This document shows positions 25,561 to 33,742 of a stretch of DNA of 64,000 bases, piece after piece. Source of the stretch: Planctomycetota bacterium (GTDB lineage: Bacteria; Planctomycetota; JAJSAM01). Under the pieces are notes generated by a model. That model saw nothing but the letters and a program-made list of their open reading frames with translations. It made no database searches and was not told the DNA's origin. The stretch covers positions 153,754 through 217,753 of the forward strand of contig JAJSAM010000031.1 of NCBI GenBank assembly GCA_024274785.1, written 5' to 3'. Each line of letters starts with the position of its first letter. Within the stretch, counting starts at the first letter, position 1. The translations under genes and the position numbers were made by a program.

Positions 25561-25827
25561 CGCGTCACCTGAGCCGGCTTGAGCCTCCCGGACGGGTGGC
25601 GGCCGTTCGGGATCGGAGCGCGCGCGAAGGCCCCGGGGCAGGATGAAGCGGGCAACGGTCAATCTGCGTTCGACGAGTCCGGCGGCGGCCCCCTCCATGA
25701 ACGGATGGGTCATGGGCGCGCCGGCGCCGTGCGCGAGGATGACGGGGGAGCGACCTTCCCGGGGCCCGATGCGGCTCCAGGTGAAGGGCTTGCCGAGAGC
25801 CCCCAGTGCACCCGAAACCTCTCCCAT
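25441..25827 (-). pseudogene. Truncated KANL3/Tex30-type alpha/beta hydrolase
   Basis: The start ATG overlaps the efp stop (TGATG). Residues 1 to about 63 match the N-terminus of the KANL3/Tex30-like hydrolase family (VILAHGAGAPMTHPFMEGAA, then [12 protein letters not shown]). From about 25635 down the similarity stops; the expected nucleophile elbow and catalytic Asp/His are absent. The remaining frame is random and runs into repeat B3. It looks like a gene whose 3' two thirds were lost in a rearrangement involving the repeat. Confidence 0.6.
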
Positions 25828-26390
25828 CAGGCGCGCTCCACGAACTCGCCGGTGCGCGTATCCACCCTCACCATCTCACCCTGGTTGATGAAGTTCGGAA
25901 CTTTCAGCGCCAGCCCGGTCTCGAGCGTCGCCGGCTTTAAGACATTCGAAACCGAATCGCCCTTGAGACCCGGCTCCGTCCCGGTGACCTTCAATTCCAC
26001 CACGGCCGGCAGGTCGATTCCCACCGGATTGTCCTCGTGAAAACGGACCTCGACCAGGTCGCCTTCCTTCAGGAACTTCTCGGCTTCGCCGGCGAGATCC
26101 GGATCCATCGGCATCTGCTCGAAGCTGGTGGTGTCCATGAAGTGCAGGCCGACGGCGTCCTTGTAGATGTACTGCAATTCCCGCGTCTCGATGAAGGCGA
26201 ATTCCACCTTGTCCGTCGACCGGAAGCGGTGGTTGTCCTTCCGCCCCGTCTTCAGATGCTTCATCACCACCTGCATGTACCCGCGCTTGTTGCCCTGGGT
26301 CCGGTGGTCGGTATCGAGGACCACCCACAGGTCGCCCTCGTGGACCAGGATCTGTCCCTTGCGAATGTTGGTGCCGGTTCCGGTGGCCAT
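25827..26390 (-). CDS. efp: Translation elongation factor P
   Basis: 187 residues, normal length with three beta-barrel domains. KGQILVHEGDLWVVLDTDHR is the EF-P start. The tip loop TQGNKRGYMQV (K35/R36) reaches the peptidyl-transferase centre and would be the modified site. DLPAVVELKVTGTEPGLKGDSV carries the family signature, and the end TGEFVERA is standard. EF-P rescues ribosomes stalled on proline runs. A strong ribosome site GGAGGAGG precedes the ATG, and TAGAAT on the minus strand near 26425 is a likely -10. Confidence 0.97.
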   Translation of the reverse strand: MATGTGTNIRKGQILVHEGDLWVVLDTDHRTQGNKRGYMQVVMKHLKTGRKDNHRFRSTDKVEFAFIETRELQYIYKDAVGLHFMDTTSFEQMPMDPDLAGEAEKFLKEGDLVEVRFHEDNPVGIDLPAVVELKVTGTEPGLKGDSVSNVLKPATLETGLALKVPNFINQGEMVRVDTRTGEFVERA

Positions 26391-26426
26391 GGGCGCCTCC
26401 TCCGATTCCTGACCTGAACCCCGATT

Positions 26427-26900
26427 CTACCGAACGTCGAGCATCTTCACATAGTGGTACTCCGTCGTGTGCGAGAGGTCGTGAAGCTCACGCGTACGGC
26501 CGGTGCGCAGGTAGCCCATCCGCTCGTAGAACCCGTGGGCGGCCACAAAACGGGTGTCGCTCCAGAGTTCGAGACTCGTGGCGCCGACCGACCTCGCGTA
26601 CTTCTCGACCAGCTGGGCGATCACCCGGGCATACCCCCCGCCCCGCACCGAGGGGTCGAGATAGAGCTTCTTCAGCTGAACGACCCCCTCGCCGTGATCG
26701 TCGAGTCCGCCGCAGCCGAGGATCTCCTCCTCGCGCGCGAGCACCCAGAACCGGGTAAAACTCTCCACCGGGTTCCGGAGTTCCGGCTCCTCGAGATCCA
26801 CGTCGAGCACGCAGCCTTCGTACTCGGTGAAGACACGGGCGATCAGGGAGATGACACCGTCCGAATCCGCGTTCCTGGCCCGCCTTAGCTTCACGCCCAT
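26427..26900 (-). CDS. GNAT family N-acetyltransferase
   Basis: 157 residues with the GNAT fold: ARNADSDGVISLIARVFTEY at the start, VVQLKKLYLDPSVRGGGYARVI as the acetyl-CoA-binding beta-4/helix-3 signature, and a C-terminal AAHGFYERMGYLRTGR typical of the superfamily. It transfers an acetyl group from acetyl-CoA to an unknown amine. A TAGGAT box lies 6 nt before the ATG and overlaps the -10 box of the divergent transporter gene, so the two promoters probably compete. Confidence 0.88.
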   Translation of the reverse strand: MGVKLRRARNADSDGVISLIARVFTEYEGCVLDVDLEEPELRNPVESFTRFWVLAREEEILGCGGLDDHGEGVVQLKKLYLDPSVRGGGYARVIAQLVEKYARSVGATSLELWSDTRFVAAHGFYERMGYLRTGRTRELHDLSHTTEYHYVKMLDVR

Positions 26901-26906
26901 CGCCCG

Positions 26907-26916
26907 ATCCTACTAT
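26907..26916. promoter_or_regulatory. Overlapping divergent -10 boxes
   Basis: TAGGAT on the minus strand (26907-26912, 6 nt from the GNAT ATG) and TACTAT on the plus strand (26911-26916, 9 nt from the transporter GTG) share two base pairs. Both would give leaderless transcripts. Confidence 0.45.
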
Positions 26917-26925
26917 GCTCTCCAG

Positions 26926-28281
26926 GTGCCTGCCCCGGAAGGATCCCCGCCGCCGCCCCGCATCCTCACGGTGGGGAGATTCCTCCACCTCTACTTCCCC
27001 CTCGCCCTGACGTTTCTCCTGATGTCGGGGTCGAGCCCGATCATCAACAAGGGTATCGGGCACCTGCCGGACGAGACGATCGGCCTGGCGACGCTGGTGA
27101 ACGCATTCGGCATCTGCATCTTCCTCTACAGCCCGACTTTCTCGGTCCGGGACGTGGCCCAGAAGTTCGTGCGGGGGCGCACCTCCTACCGGCACACCGT
27201 GCTGTTCTTCCTGATGGTCTCCACCGTCGGAACCCTGCTCCTCCTCCTGCTCGGCCTGACCCCCTTCCTCGACCGGCTGATCCTCGACAAGGCGTTGAAC
27301 CTGCCGGGAGAACTCGTAGCCCCGGTCAAGCGGTCCGTGCTCTCCTTCGTTCCCATTCCGACGCTGATCGTGTTCCGTGGCGTCCACCAGGCGCTCCACA
27401 TCACCGCGGACACGCCGAAGTGGATCGGGATCGGGACCGTCTGCCGCTTCACGGTGATGATCCTGTTCGTGTTCCTGGTGGCGGTGCCGCTCGGGATCGA
27501 GGGTGGAGTCATGGGCGGCATGGCCTTCTCGATCGGTATCCTGGTGGAGATGATCGTGACCGTCGCCACGGCCCGGAGGACCGCCCGGTTCATTCGAGAG
27601 GATCCGCCCGATGAGGCGCCCCCGTCGTTCCGGACCCTCTGGGAGTTCTCACACCCGCTCTTCCTGGCGAACGCGATGGGCGTGTTCCTGAACCCTCTCA
27701 CCGCACGGATCGTGAACGGGGCGGCCCTCGGAGAGCTCTCCGCGGCTGCCTACGGTATCGTCCGCACCTTCACCTGGACCTTCTCCTCCACGCTGTTCGC
27801 CATGCAGACCATGGCGCTCGCCAAGGCGGACACAATCCGCAACCTCCGGCGTCTCGCGATCTACGAGTTCATCCCCGTCAGCACCTTCACCGGACTCTTC
27901 TTCCTGGTGTGCTTCCTTCCGGCCGCCCGCCACGCGGTACTGGTCGGTTTTTTCAACGTGGACAGCGCCACGACGGTGCGCTTCATCACCGAGGCGCTCC
28001 CGATCGCGATCATTCTCCCCATGGTCATGGCGATCCGCTCCACGTGCCGGGGCCTCCTCATGCGCGGCGGATTCACGAAGTGGGTCACCGTCTCGAACAC
28101 CGCCGCCCTGCTCCTGTTGCTCACGCTCTCGGCGATGAACCCTTCCGCGCTGGCCCTGAACGGCGCGCGCATCGGCTACATCTGCTGGATGGCGTCCCTG
28201 GTGCTGGAGATGCTCACCCTGGTCCTCGGCGTATCGAGGGTGGGGATCAGGGCCTGCGTGAACGAGGGCCGCCGGGGGTAG
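26926..28281 (+). CDS. MATE-like multi-helix transporter
   Basis: 451 residues from the GTG at 26926, with about 12 membrane helices in two similar halves. The N-terminal half has FPLALTFLLMSGSSPIINKG, the second half FSHPLFLANAMGVFLNPLTARI. That spacing and style fit the MATE/MOP superfamily (drug/Na+ antiporters, flippases, ANKH-like proteins). Substrate unknown. A TACTAT box 9 nt upstream of GTG suggests a leaderless start. Convergent with the next gene. Confidence 0.7.
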   Translation: MPAPEGSPPPPRILTVGRFLHLYFPLALTFLLMSGSSPIINKGIGHLPDETIGLATLVNAFGICIFLYSPTFSVRDVAQKFVRGRTSYRHTVLFFLMVSTVGTLLLLLLGLTPFLDRLILDKALNLPGELVAPVKRSVLSFVPIPTLIVFRGVHQALHITADTPKWIGIGTVCRFTVMILFVFLVAVPLGIEGGVMGGMAFSIGILVEMIVTVATARRTARFIREDPPDEAPPSFRTLWEFSHPLFLANAMGVFLNPLTARIVNGAALGELSAAAYGIVRTFTWTFSSTLFAMQTMALAKADTIRNLRRLAIYEFIPVSTFTGLFFLVCFLPAARHAVLVGFFNVDSATTVRFITEALPIAIILPMVMAIRSTCRGLLMRGGFTKWVTVSNTAALLLLLTLSAMNPSALALNGARIGYICWMASLVLEMLTLVLGVSRVGIRACVNEGRRG

Positions 28282-28377
28282 CACCGGCAGCGGCAGCAGA
28301 GGGCACGCCCCTCGAGCCACCTCGGGAGGAGCGCCGGAATCCCCATCGGAGGGCAGGAAGGAGGCTCTCGGTGCAAC

Positions 28378-28436
28378 GGGCTCGTCTGGAAAGAAGTGCG
28401 ACCGTTGCACCGAGAGCGCCTCGGCGACGGTGATAC
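28378..28436 (+). repeat. Dispersed repeat family A, 5' part (copy A4)
   Basis: ACGGGCTCGTCTGGAAAGAA continues GTGCGACCGTTGCACCGAGAGCGCC, closely matching the start of A1. It lies in the gap between two convergent genes. The rest of 28282-28377 has no recognisable feature. Confidence 0.65.
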
Positions 28437-28439
28437 CCC

Positions 28440-29381
28440 TTATGCGCGCTCCCCCTGAGCCGAGTTTCCGGCCTCCTGCACCGCCATCAGCGCGCGAAGG
28501 GTCCGGAGAGTGAGAAAGTCGTTGCCCTCGAGGTTTGCACCCCAGCGGCCGTTCGGACGGAGGGTCTTCCGGAGAAACTCCAGGAGGTCCGCCACTTCCT
28601 TCGTATCCGGGCCGCAGCCCAGACGGCCGAGGACGAGGACCATCTTCGGGATGGCCCACTTGAAACAGGCGGTGCCGTCGTAGCCGTAGTCGAGTTCGCG
28701 CCAGTGGTCGGGGTGCTCGAAGAAGGTGGAGTGGCTCCGCTTGAACATCCGGTCGAGCAGGAAGACCGTCGCCTTGCGGACCTCCATGTTCCGGCGCTGC
28801 TCGGGATACTCGGTCAAGGCGAGGACGACGTGAAGCGTGGTCCACGGACAGGAGTGGGCGCTTTCCCGCTCGGACAGGCGGGGCTCGAGTTGCGGGTCGA
28901 GCCAGCCGGAGTCCTTGCGGCGCATCTTCTCTAGGTACTTCACGATCTTCTTGGCGGCGGCGGACCGGCCGAATCCGAACATCGCGAGCACCCACAGCGT
29001 GTAGGCGGTGTGGTGCAGGTTCAGGGGGAAGCTACCGTCCCTCGCCTGGACCTTGCCGAGCCAGGCCACGGCCTTCACGACGTGTTCATCGGTCTTGCGA
29101 ACGCCGAGGTCGTGGAGGCAGAAGAGCCGGCGGACGACCTCGAAGAAGGTCTCGTCCACATCGCCGTTCGGCCAGGTGCCGTCGTCCCGCTGCTCCGCGA
29201 AGACCTGCCGGCGGACGGAGTAGCACTCCATCTCCTCCCGCATTTCGGCCTTGACCCGCTCCGCGAGGATCTCCTCCCGGAACTGCACCGTCACGGCGGG
29301 ATTGCTGTTGGTCGCGAGCTGATAAATCGTGTCCGCGATCCACGGAAAACGCCCCAGACTGATCGGCTGCCGCTTCTTCAT
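28440..29381 (-). CDS. Terpenoid cyclase/prenyltransferase-fold (alpha/alpha toroid) protein
   Basis: 313 residues from the ATG at 29381 (TAACCT box 8 nt upstream). It has several repeated helix-turn units with toroid-type motifs: DDGTWPNGDVDETFFEVVRR, ARDGSFPLNLHHTAYTLWVLAMFGFG, KDSGWLDPQ, and RPNGRWGANLEGNDFLTLRTLRAL. These are like the QW-type repeats of squalene-cyclase and prenyltransferase folds. No DxDD catalytic motif was seen, so it may not be a cyclase. No terpene genes lie nearby. Function unknown. Confidence 0.65.
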   Translation of the reverse strand: MKKRQPISLGRFPWIADTIYQLATNSNPAVTVQFREEILAERVKAEMREEMECYSVRRQVFAEQRDDGTWPNGDVDETFFEVVRRLFCLHDLGVRKTDEHVVKAVAWLGKVQARDGSFPLNLHHTAYTLWVLAMFGFGRSAAAKKIVKYLEKMRRKDSGWLDPQLEPRLSERESAHSCPWTTLHVVLALTEYPEQRRNMEVRKATVFLLDRMFKRSHSTFFEHPDHWRELDYGYDGTACFKWAIPKMVLVLGRLGCGPDTKEVADLLEFLRKTLRPNGRWGANLEGNDFLTLRTLRALMAVQEAGNSAQGERA

Positions 29382-29518
29382 CGCGGGAGAGGTTAGCAAA
29401 GAGGGGGCCGAACGCTCAAATTGGGGCGAGGCAAAATGGCCGGAGGCAAAGCGATCCGGCACCCCACCGATGCCGGGAAGAGGGCGAAGGCCGCCCCGCG
29501 CACCGGGTACCACCCGGA

Positions 29519-30409
29519 TTACCCGGCCTGTTCGGCCTCCCCGGTTGCCGCCGCCGCGGCGGCGGATTCGGCTTCGGCGGCGGCGAGGGCGGGCTGCCCG
29601 GGCTTCCGCACCATGAACGCCTTGCCCGGACATTTCTCGATGGCCCTGGCGTAATCATCCCAGTCCGAGGGGATCGCCGGGATGTTGCCATCCATCTTGA
29701 GCTTGCCGGAGGGCGTGTTTTTCGGGCGGGTACATGCCTTGCAGCCGGTGCATCCCACGGAGCAGACCCGGCGTACGTCCTTCCCCTTCTCCTGGGAAAC
29801 ACAGCCGAGATACAGGGGCTGCGACCGCGGAATCAACTCCATGATGCCGCGCGGACAGGGTGCGATGCAGGAAGCGCAACCGGTGCACTTGTCCTCGAAG
29901 ACCACCGGAAGGCCGTTGTCGGACATGGCCATGGCGTCGAACGGACAGGCCTTGACACAGGATCCGAAGCCGAGACAGCCGTAGGTGCAGGCTTTCGCTC
30001 CGCCGGTCACGATCTCGGCCGCGCTGCAGTCCTGGATGCCGGCGTATTCGGCGCGGGTCTTCGCCTCGCGGTGGCCGCCCTTGCAACGCACGACCGCGGT
30101 CATGGGCGTGAACTCCCCCACTTCCATGCCGAGGATCTTCGCGATGGACCCGGCCACGGACGGGCCGCCGGGCATGCAGAGGTTCGGCTCGACGGTGCCG
30201 GTGACGACCGCCTCCGCGTAGGCGGAGCAGCCGGGCTGGCCGCAGGCGCCGCACTGAGCACCGGGAAGGACGTCGTCCACTTCACCGATCCGCGGGTCCA
30301 CGTCCACGTGGAACACCTTGGCCGCCAGGGCCAGGAGAAGACCGAATGCGAGTCCCAACGCGCCAAGAGATATCAGGGCGGAGGGCAGGATCAGTTCCGC
30401 GATGATCAT
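29519..30409 (-). CDS. rnfB: RnfB-type electron-transport iron-sulfur protein
   Basis: 296 residues from the ATG at 30409. One N-terminal membrane helix (residues about 5-28), then the RnfB signature QCGACGQPGCSAYAEAVV, a C-rich Fe-S domain (CTYGCLGFGSCVKACPFDAM, CTGCASCIAPCPRGIMEL) and VGCTGCKACTRP with a final KCPGKAF. The C-terminus is a long Ala/Glu tail. RnfB takes electrons from ferredoxin into the ion-pumping Rnf complex. The other rnf genes are not adjacent here, unlike the usual six-gene operon. Confidence 0.9.
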   Translation of the reverse strand: MIIAELILPSALISLGALGLAFGLLLALAAKVFHVDVDPRIGEVDDVLPGAQCGACGQPGCSAYAEAVVTGTVEPNLCMPGGPSVAGSIAKILGMEVGEFTPMTAVVRCKGGHREAKTRAEYAGIQDCSAAEIVTGGAKACTYGCLGFGSCVKACPFDAMAMSDNGLPVVFEDKCTGCASCIAPCPRGIMELIPRSQPLYLGCVSQEKGKDVRRVCSVGCTGCKACTRPKNTPSGKLKMDGNIPAIPSDWDDYARAIEKCPGKAFMVRKPGQPALAAAEAESAAAAAATGEAEQAG

Positions 30410-30508
30410 GGTGGAAACCTCAAAGGTGTACGAAGTGCTTCCGGCCTCGATTCTAGGTTCAGCCCCCCCCGGGCCCAACGAATCGCAGACGGGAAAGACG
30501 GTCCGCCC

Positions 30509-30514
30509 TATCAT
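30509..30514 (+). promoter_or_regulatory. Leaderless-type -10 box of the second kinase gene
   Basis: TATCAT, 8 nt from the ATG at 30523. Confidence 0.4.
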
Positions 30515-30522
30515 GCAGGCCG

Positions 30523-32244
30523 ATGAGCGAGGAACGGTTCGGCAGATTTGAGATCGAGAGGGTGCTCGGCCGCGGCGGCATGGGGACGGTCTACGCCTGC
30601 CGTGACACCGAGAGCGGAGAGCGGGTCGCGCTGAAGGTGCTCTCCGGCGACCTCGTGGACGACGAGGAGAAGTTCCTGCGATTCGAGCAGGAGGTCACCG
30701 CGCTCGGCCGGCTCCGGCACGAGAACATCGTCCGGCTGCTCGGACCGCTCGAGCGGGACGGTGAGAGAGTGTTCTTCCCCATGGAGATCATCGAGGGGGA
30801 AACCCTCGCCGTGAAGCTGAGACGGGAAGGCCCCCAGCCGGTGGCCGCGGCCATGAGCGTGGCCAGGGCTCTTCTCTGCGCCCTCGACGCCGCCCACCGC
30901 GCCGGCGTCGTCCACCGCGACGTGAAACCAAGCAATATCATCGTCGGCGGCGACACCCTGAAGGTCATGGACTTCGGCCTGGCCCGAATGGAAGACATCA
31001 CGAGGCTCACGCGCACCGGACAGCTCATGGGGACGCTCGAGTACATGTCCCCGGAGCAGTGCGAGGGCGAAGGGGTCGATCCGCGGACCGACCTCTACTC
31101 GTCGGGCATCATCCTCTACGAACTGCTCGCCGGGACGCCCCCGTTCAGCCGCCGCACCCCCGGAACGATTCTGAAGGGCCACCTGTCCGAGATTCCGAGA
31201 CCAATCGACGAGATCCGCGCGGACCTCCCGGAGGGCCTCGGCGACGTGGTCACGCGAATGCTCGAAAAGAAACCGGAGGACCGCTTCGCCACGGCGCGGG
31301 AGGCGCTCGATACTCTCCGGGCCGTCCCCGACCCCTCGACCACGGTGACTTTTCACCTGCCGAAGACCGACGCTTCCATCGACGAGGTGAAGACCACGCC
31401 CGAGACGCCGAAACCCCACCGGCGCCGTATTCCGTTCCTGCTGCTGGCCGGCGTGGCCCTCGTCGCCGGAGTCATCGCCGCCATGACCATCCGGCCCTGG
31501 GCGGAGAAGCCGGTCACGGCGATCCGGACCACTCCCGAGGAGACTCTCGAGTCCATCCACGCGGCCATCCGGGCGCGGGACTGGGCGGTGTTCACCGAGT
31601 GCTTCGACGGGAATGTGCTGCGAAAGGTCACCGAAGCGGATTTCCGGGCCCGGTCCCTGCTCGTTGCGGATCTGGGATACCGGATGGAGATCCCGCTTCG
31701 GGGCGCCGCCGGCCGGGGAGTATTCTACCGCGTGGGATCGAGCCCCGCGCTGGCCACGATCCTCGGCAAGCAGCCCGGGGCCACGCTGCGAGTGGGGCTC
31801 GAACACGGCGATGGCGGATTCCGGGTCGTGCGGGTCAACGCCGAAACCGAGTCGGCCCGCCGTCCCCCTGGCTCAGGAGTCGGCCCCGGAAGCAAGGAGG
31901 TTCAGGAGGGGGTCCTCCGAGCCCGCATCAGGGAACTGTTCGAGAACCTGGACAAGTACGCCCCGGTCTTCCTGACCCGCCTGGAAAAGGAGGGCCGGAT
32001 CACGAAAAAGCTATCGATACGAGTGAAGGAGAGATTGAAGACCCTCCTTGCCGAGGGTCCCATCGAGTATCGCATCATCGAGGCGGAATCGACGTTTCAG
32101 GGCGGCCGGGCGGAAGCGGTCGTCGAGTGCCCGAAGCTGGCCCGGATGCTCGGACTCGAGGGCGATCGTTTCGCCGTCGATCTCAGTCTCCGGGGCGGAG
32201 TCCGGGGAAATCGAGCGCCGCGAATCCGGCCCCTTCCCCGTTAG
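30523..32244 (+). CDS. Transmembrane serine/threonine protein kinase (PknB-like)
   Basis: 573 residues. Kinase domain: GRGGMGTVY (16-24), K38, HRDVKPSN, MDFGLAR and YMSPEQCEGEG. After a Pro/Thr-rich linker comes one membrane helix (RIPFLLLAGVALVAGVIAAM, roughly 303-323), then an extracytoplasmic C-terminal half of about 240 residues. That half starts with TPEETLESIHAAIRARDW and resembles NTF2/SnoaL-like sensor folds only loosely. It probably senses an envelope signal and phosphorylates cytoplasmic targets. The next gene, an FGE lipoprotein, may be functionally linked. Confidence 0.93.
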   Translation: MSEERFGRFEIERVLGRGGMGTVYACRDTESGERVALKVLSGDLVDDEEKFLRFEQEVTALGRLRHENIVRLLGPLERDGERVFFPMEIIEGETLAVKLRREGPQPVAAAMSVARALLCALDAAHRAGVVHRDVKPSNIIVGGDTLKVMDFGLARMEDITRLTRTGQLMGTLEYMSPEQCEGEGVDPRTDLYSSGIILYELLAGTPPFSRRTPGTILKGHLSEIPRPIDEIRADLPEGLGDVVTRMLEKKPEDRFATAREALDTLRAVPDPSTTVTFHLPKTDASIDEVKTTPETPKPHRRRIPFLLLAGVALVAGVIAAMTIRPWAEKPVTAIRTTPEETLESIHAAIRARDWAVFTECFDGNVLRKVTEADFRARSLLVADLGYRMEIPLRGAAGRGVFYRVGSSPALATILGKQPGATLRVGLEHGDGGFRVVRVNAETESARRPPGSGVGPGSKEVQEGVLRARIRELFENLDKYAPVFLTRLEKEGRITKKLSIRVKERLKTLLAEGPIEYRIIEAESTFQGGRAEAVVECPKLARMLGLEGDRFAVDLSLRGGVRGNRAPRIRPLPR

Positions 32245-32436
32245 CCCGCTTTTCTCATGAGGGCGCGCGCCGCGTTTCTGTAACCGTGGAAACCATCAGA
32301 GGATGTGTCGCGTCCTGGCGGGTTGCAGCGGTAACAGGGTGTATCCGGGGAGGCGGGCGCGGATGCTGCGCCTGGAAGACCGACGACGCGACGCCTTCCC
32401 ATCTCGGAGGAGGTCTGGCACCATGATGCATCACGA

Positions 32437-32478
32437 CCGCCCCTCAGTTCGTGGGCAATGGTGAGGTTGCGGGCCGGC
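32437..32478 (+). repeat. Degenerate family-B fragment
   Basis: ACCGCCCCTCAGTTCGTGGG followed by CAATGGTGAGGTTGCGGGCC resembles the promoter end of B2 (CCCTCAGATCGTGTGCAATGG). It overlaps the proposed start of the lipoprotein gene, leaving that start uncertain. Confidence 0.4.
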
Positions 32479-33732
32479 CCGGGGATGCTCCAGGCATCCC
32501 TCGCGGTGTTGCTCGCGGCGTTCCTCACGTCCGGCTGCGGAGAGAGCGGCCCGAGCCCGGAAGAGCGTGCCCGGAAGGTGCATGCGGAGCGGATCCGTGC
32601 GACCGCAAAGAAGGCGATGCTCCTCCTCGACCAGGCTGCCCGGCTGGCCGCCGCCGGACAACCCACCCGGGCCTGGGAACTCTGGAACGAGGCCCGGACC
32701 CTCGCCGGGGAAACCCCTGAACTCGCCCGCACCCGCGACATCATCCGCGCAGCCGAAGCCGCGGCCCGGCGCAACCAGGAACTCAGGGAGGTGCGGAAGC
32801 TGATCGGGCGGGAGAGCGGGGCGACGACGGAAGCGGATCGCATCGCGGCTCTCTCGGAGACCGCGGCGGCGGTGCGCGGCTTCTTCGAGCAATACGAGCA
32901 CGTGGCCCCTTCGGATCGGGAGGAGCTTCAGGCCGCCCTCGAGTACGCGGAGGCGGAACTCGGAATCGTCCGGCGCTTCAACGATTTTTTCGCGGAAGCG
33001 AGCGCTCACTACGCCGCCGGGCGGCATCAGCAGTGTGTGGAGGCGTGCAACCAGGCCCTGGCGATCATGAGCAGACGGGAGGTGCTCGAACTCCGGGATC
33101 TCTCCCGGAAGAAACTCACGCCGGAAGGCATGGTCTATATCCCCGGCGGCCGGTTCCTGTCGGGTCCGAATCGGGATCCCGCGACTCTCCCCGCCTTCTA
33201 CATCGATCGAACCGAGGTGACGAACGCGGAATTCCACGCTTTCTGTGTAGCGACGGATCGAGAAATGCCGGAGCATTTCATCGGGGATGTGCCGCCGCCG
33301 GGAAAGGAACAGTGCCCGGTGGCCTACCTGTTGCTCGAGGATGCGGTCGCCTTCGCCGCCTGGGCCGGCAAGCGCCTGCCCACGGAAGAGGAATGGGAAA
33401 GGGCGGCCCGCGGTACCGACGGGCGAGCGTACCCCTGGGGCGAAACGTGGGATCCGGCGAAGGGCCATTTCGGCGGCGGAGGCACGGTACCGGTCGGGAC
33501 CAGGCCCCTCGACCGATCCCCGGACGGGGTGATGGACATGGCCGGAAACGTAACGGAATTCACGCTGCCGAAAGCCGCTCGATCGAAGCACTCGGGAGCC
33601 GTGCTGAAGGGTGGACACTGGTCCGATGACCGCCATCCGGAATATGCACTCACGTTCACCCGTTACGAGGTCGGGAGAGACCACCTCGACTCGGGGACAG
33701 GGTTCCGCTGCGTGCAGTCGATGCCGCGGTGA
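32458..33732 (+). CDS. FGE-sulfatase-domain lipoprotein
   Basis: 424 residues. Lipoprotein signal with lipid cysteine C27 (AFLTSGCGES). A helical region with tandem TPR-like repeats (about 45-215) is followed by the FGE domain: PEGMVYIPGGRF, FYIDRTEVTNAEFHAFC, KRLPTEEEWERAARGTDGRAYPWGE, DMAGNVTEF and an end GTGFRCVQSMP. The catalytic cysteine pair of true formylglycine enzymes is not evident. A later ATG at 32485 is an alternative start but lacks a basic n-region. Probably an envelope protein working with the adjacent kinase. Confidence 0.85.
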   Translation: MVRLRAGPGMLQASLAVLLAAFLTSGCGESGPSPEERARKVHAERIRATAKKAMLLLDQAARLAAAGQPTRAWELWNEARTLAGETPELARTRDIIRAAEAAARRNQELREVRKLIGRESGATTEADRIAALSETAAAVRGFFEQYEHVAPSDREELQAALEYAEAELGIVRRFNDFFAEASAHYAAGRHQQCVEACNQALAIMSRREVLELRDLSRKKLTPEGMVYIPGGRFLSGPNRDPATLPAFYIDRTEVTNAEFHAFCVATDREMPEHFIGDVPPPGKEQCPVAYLLLEDAVAFAAWAGKRLPTEEEWERAARGTDGRAYPWGETWDPAKGHFGGGGTVPVGTRPLDRSPDGVMDMAGNVTEFTLPKAARSKHSGAVLKGGHWSDDRHPEYALTFTRYEVGRDHLDSGTGFRCVQSMPR

Positions 33733-33742
33733 GGAGGAGAGA

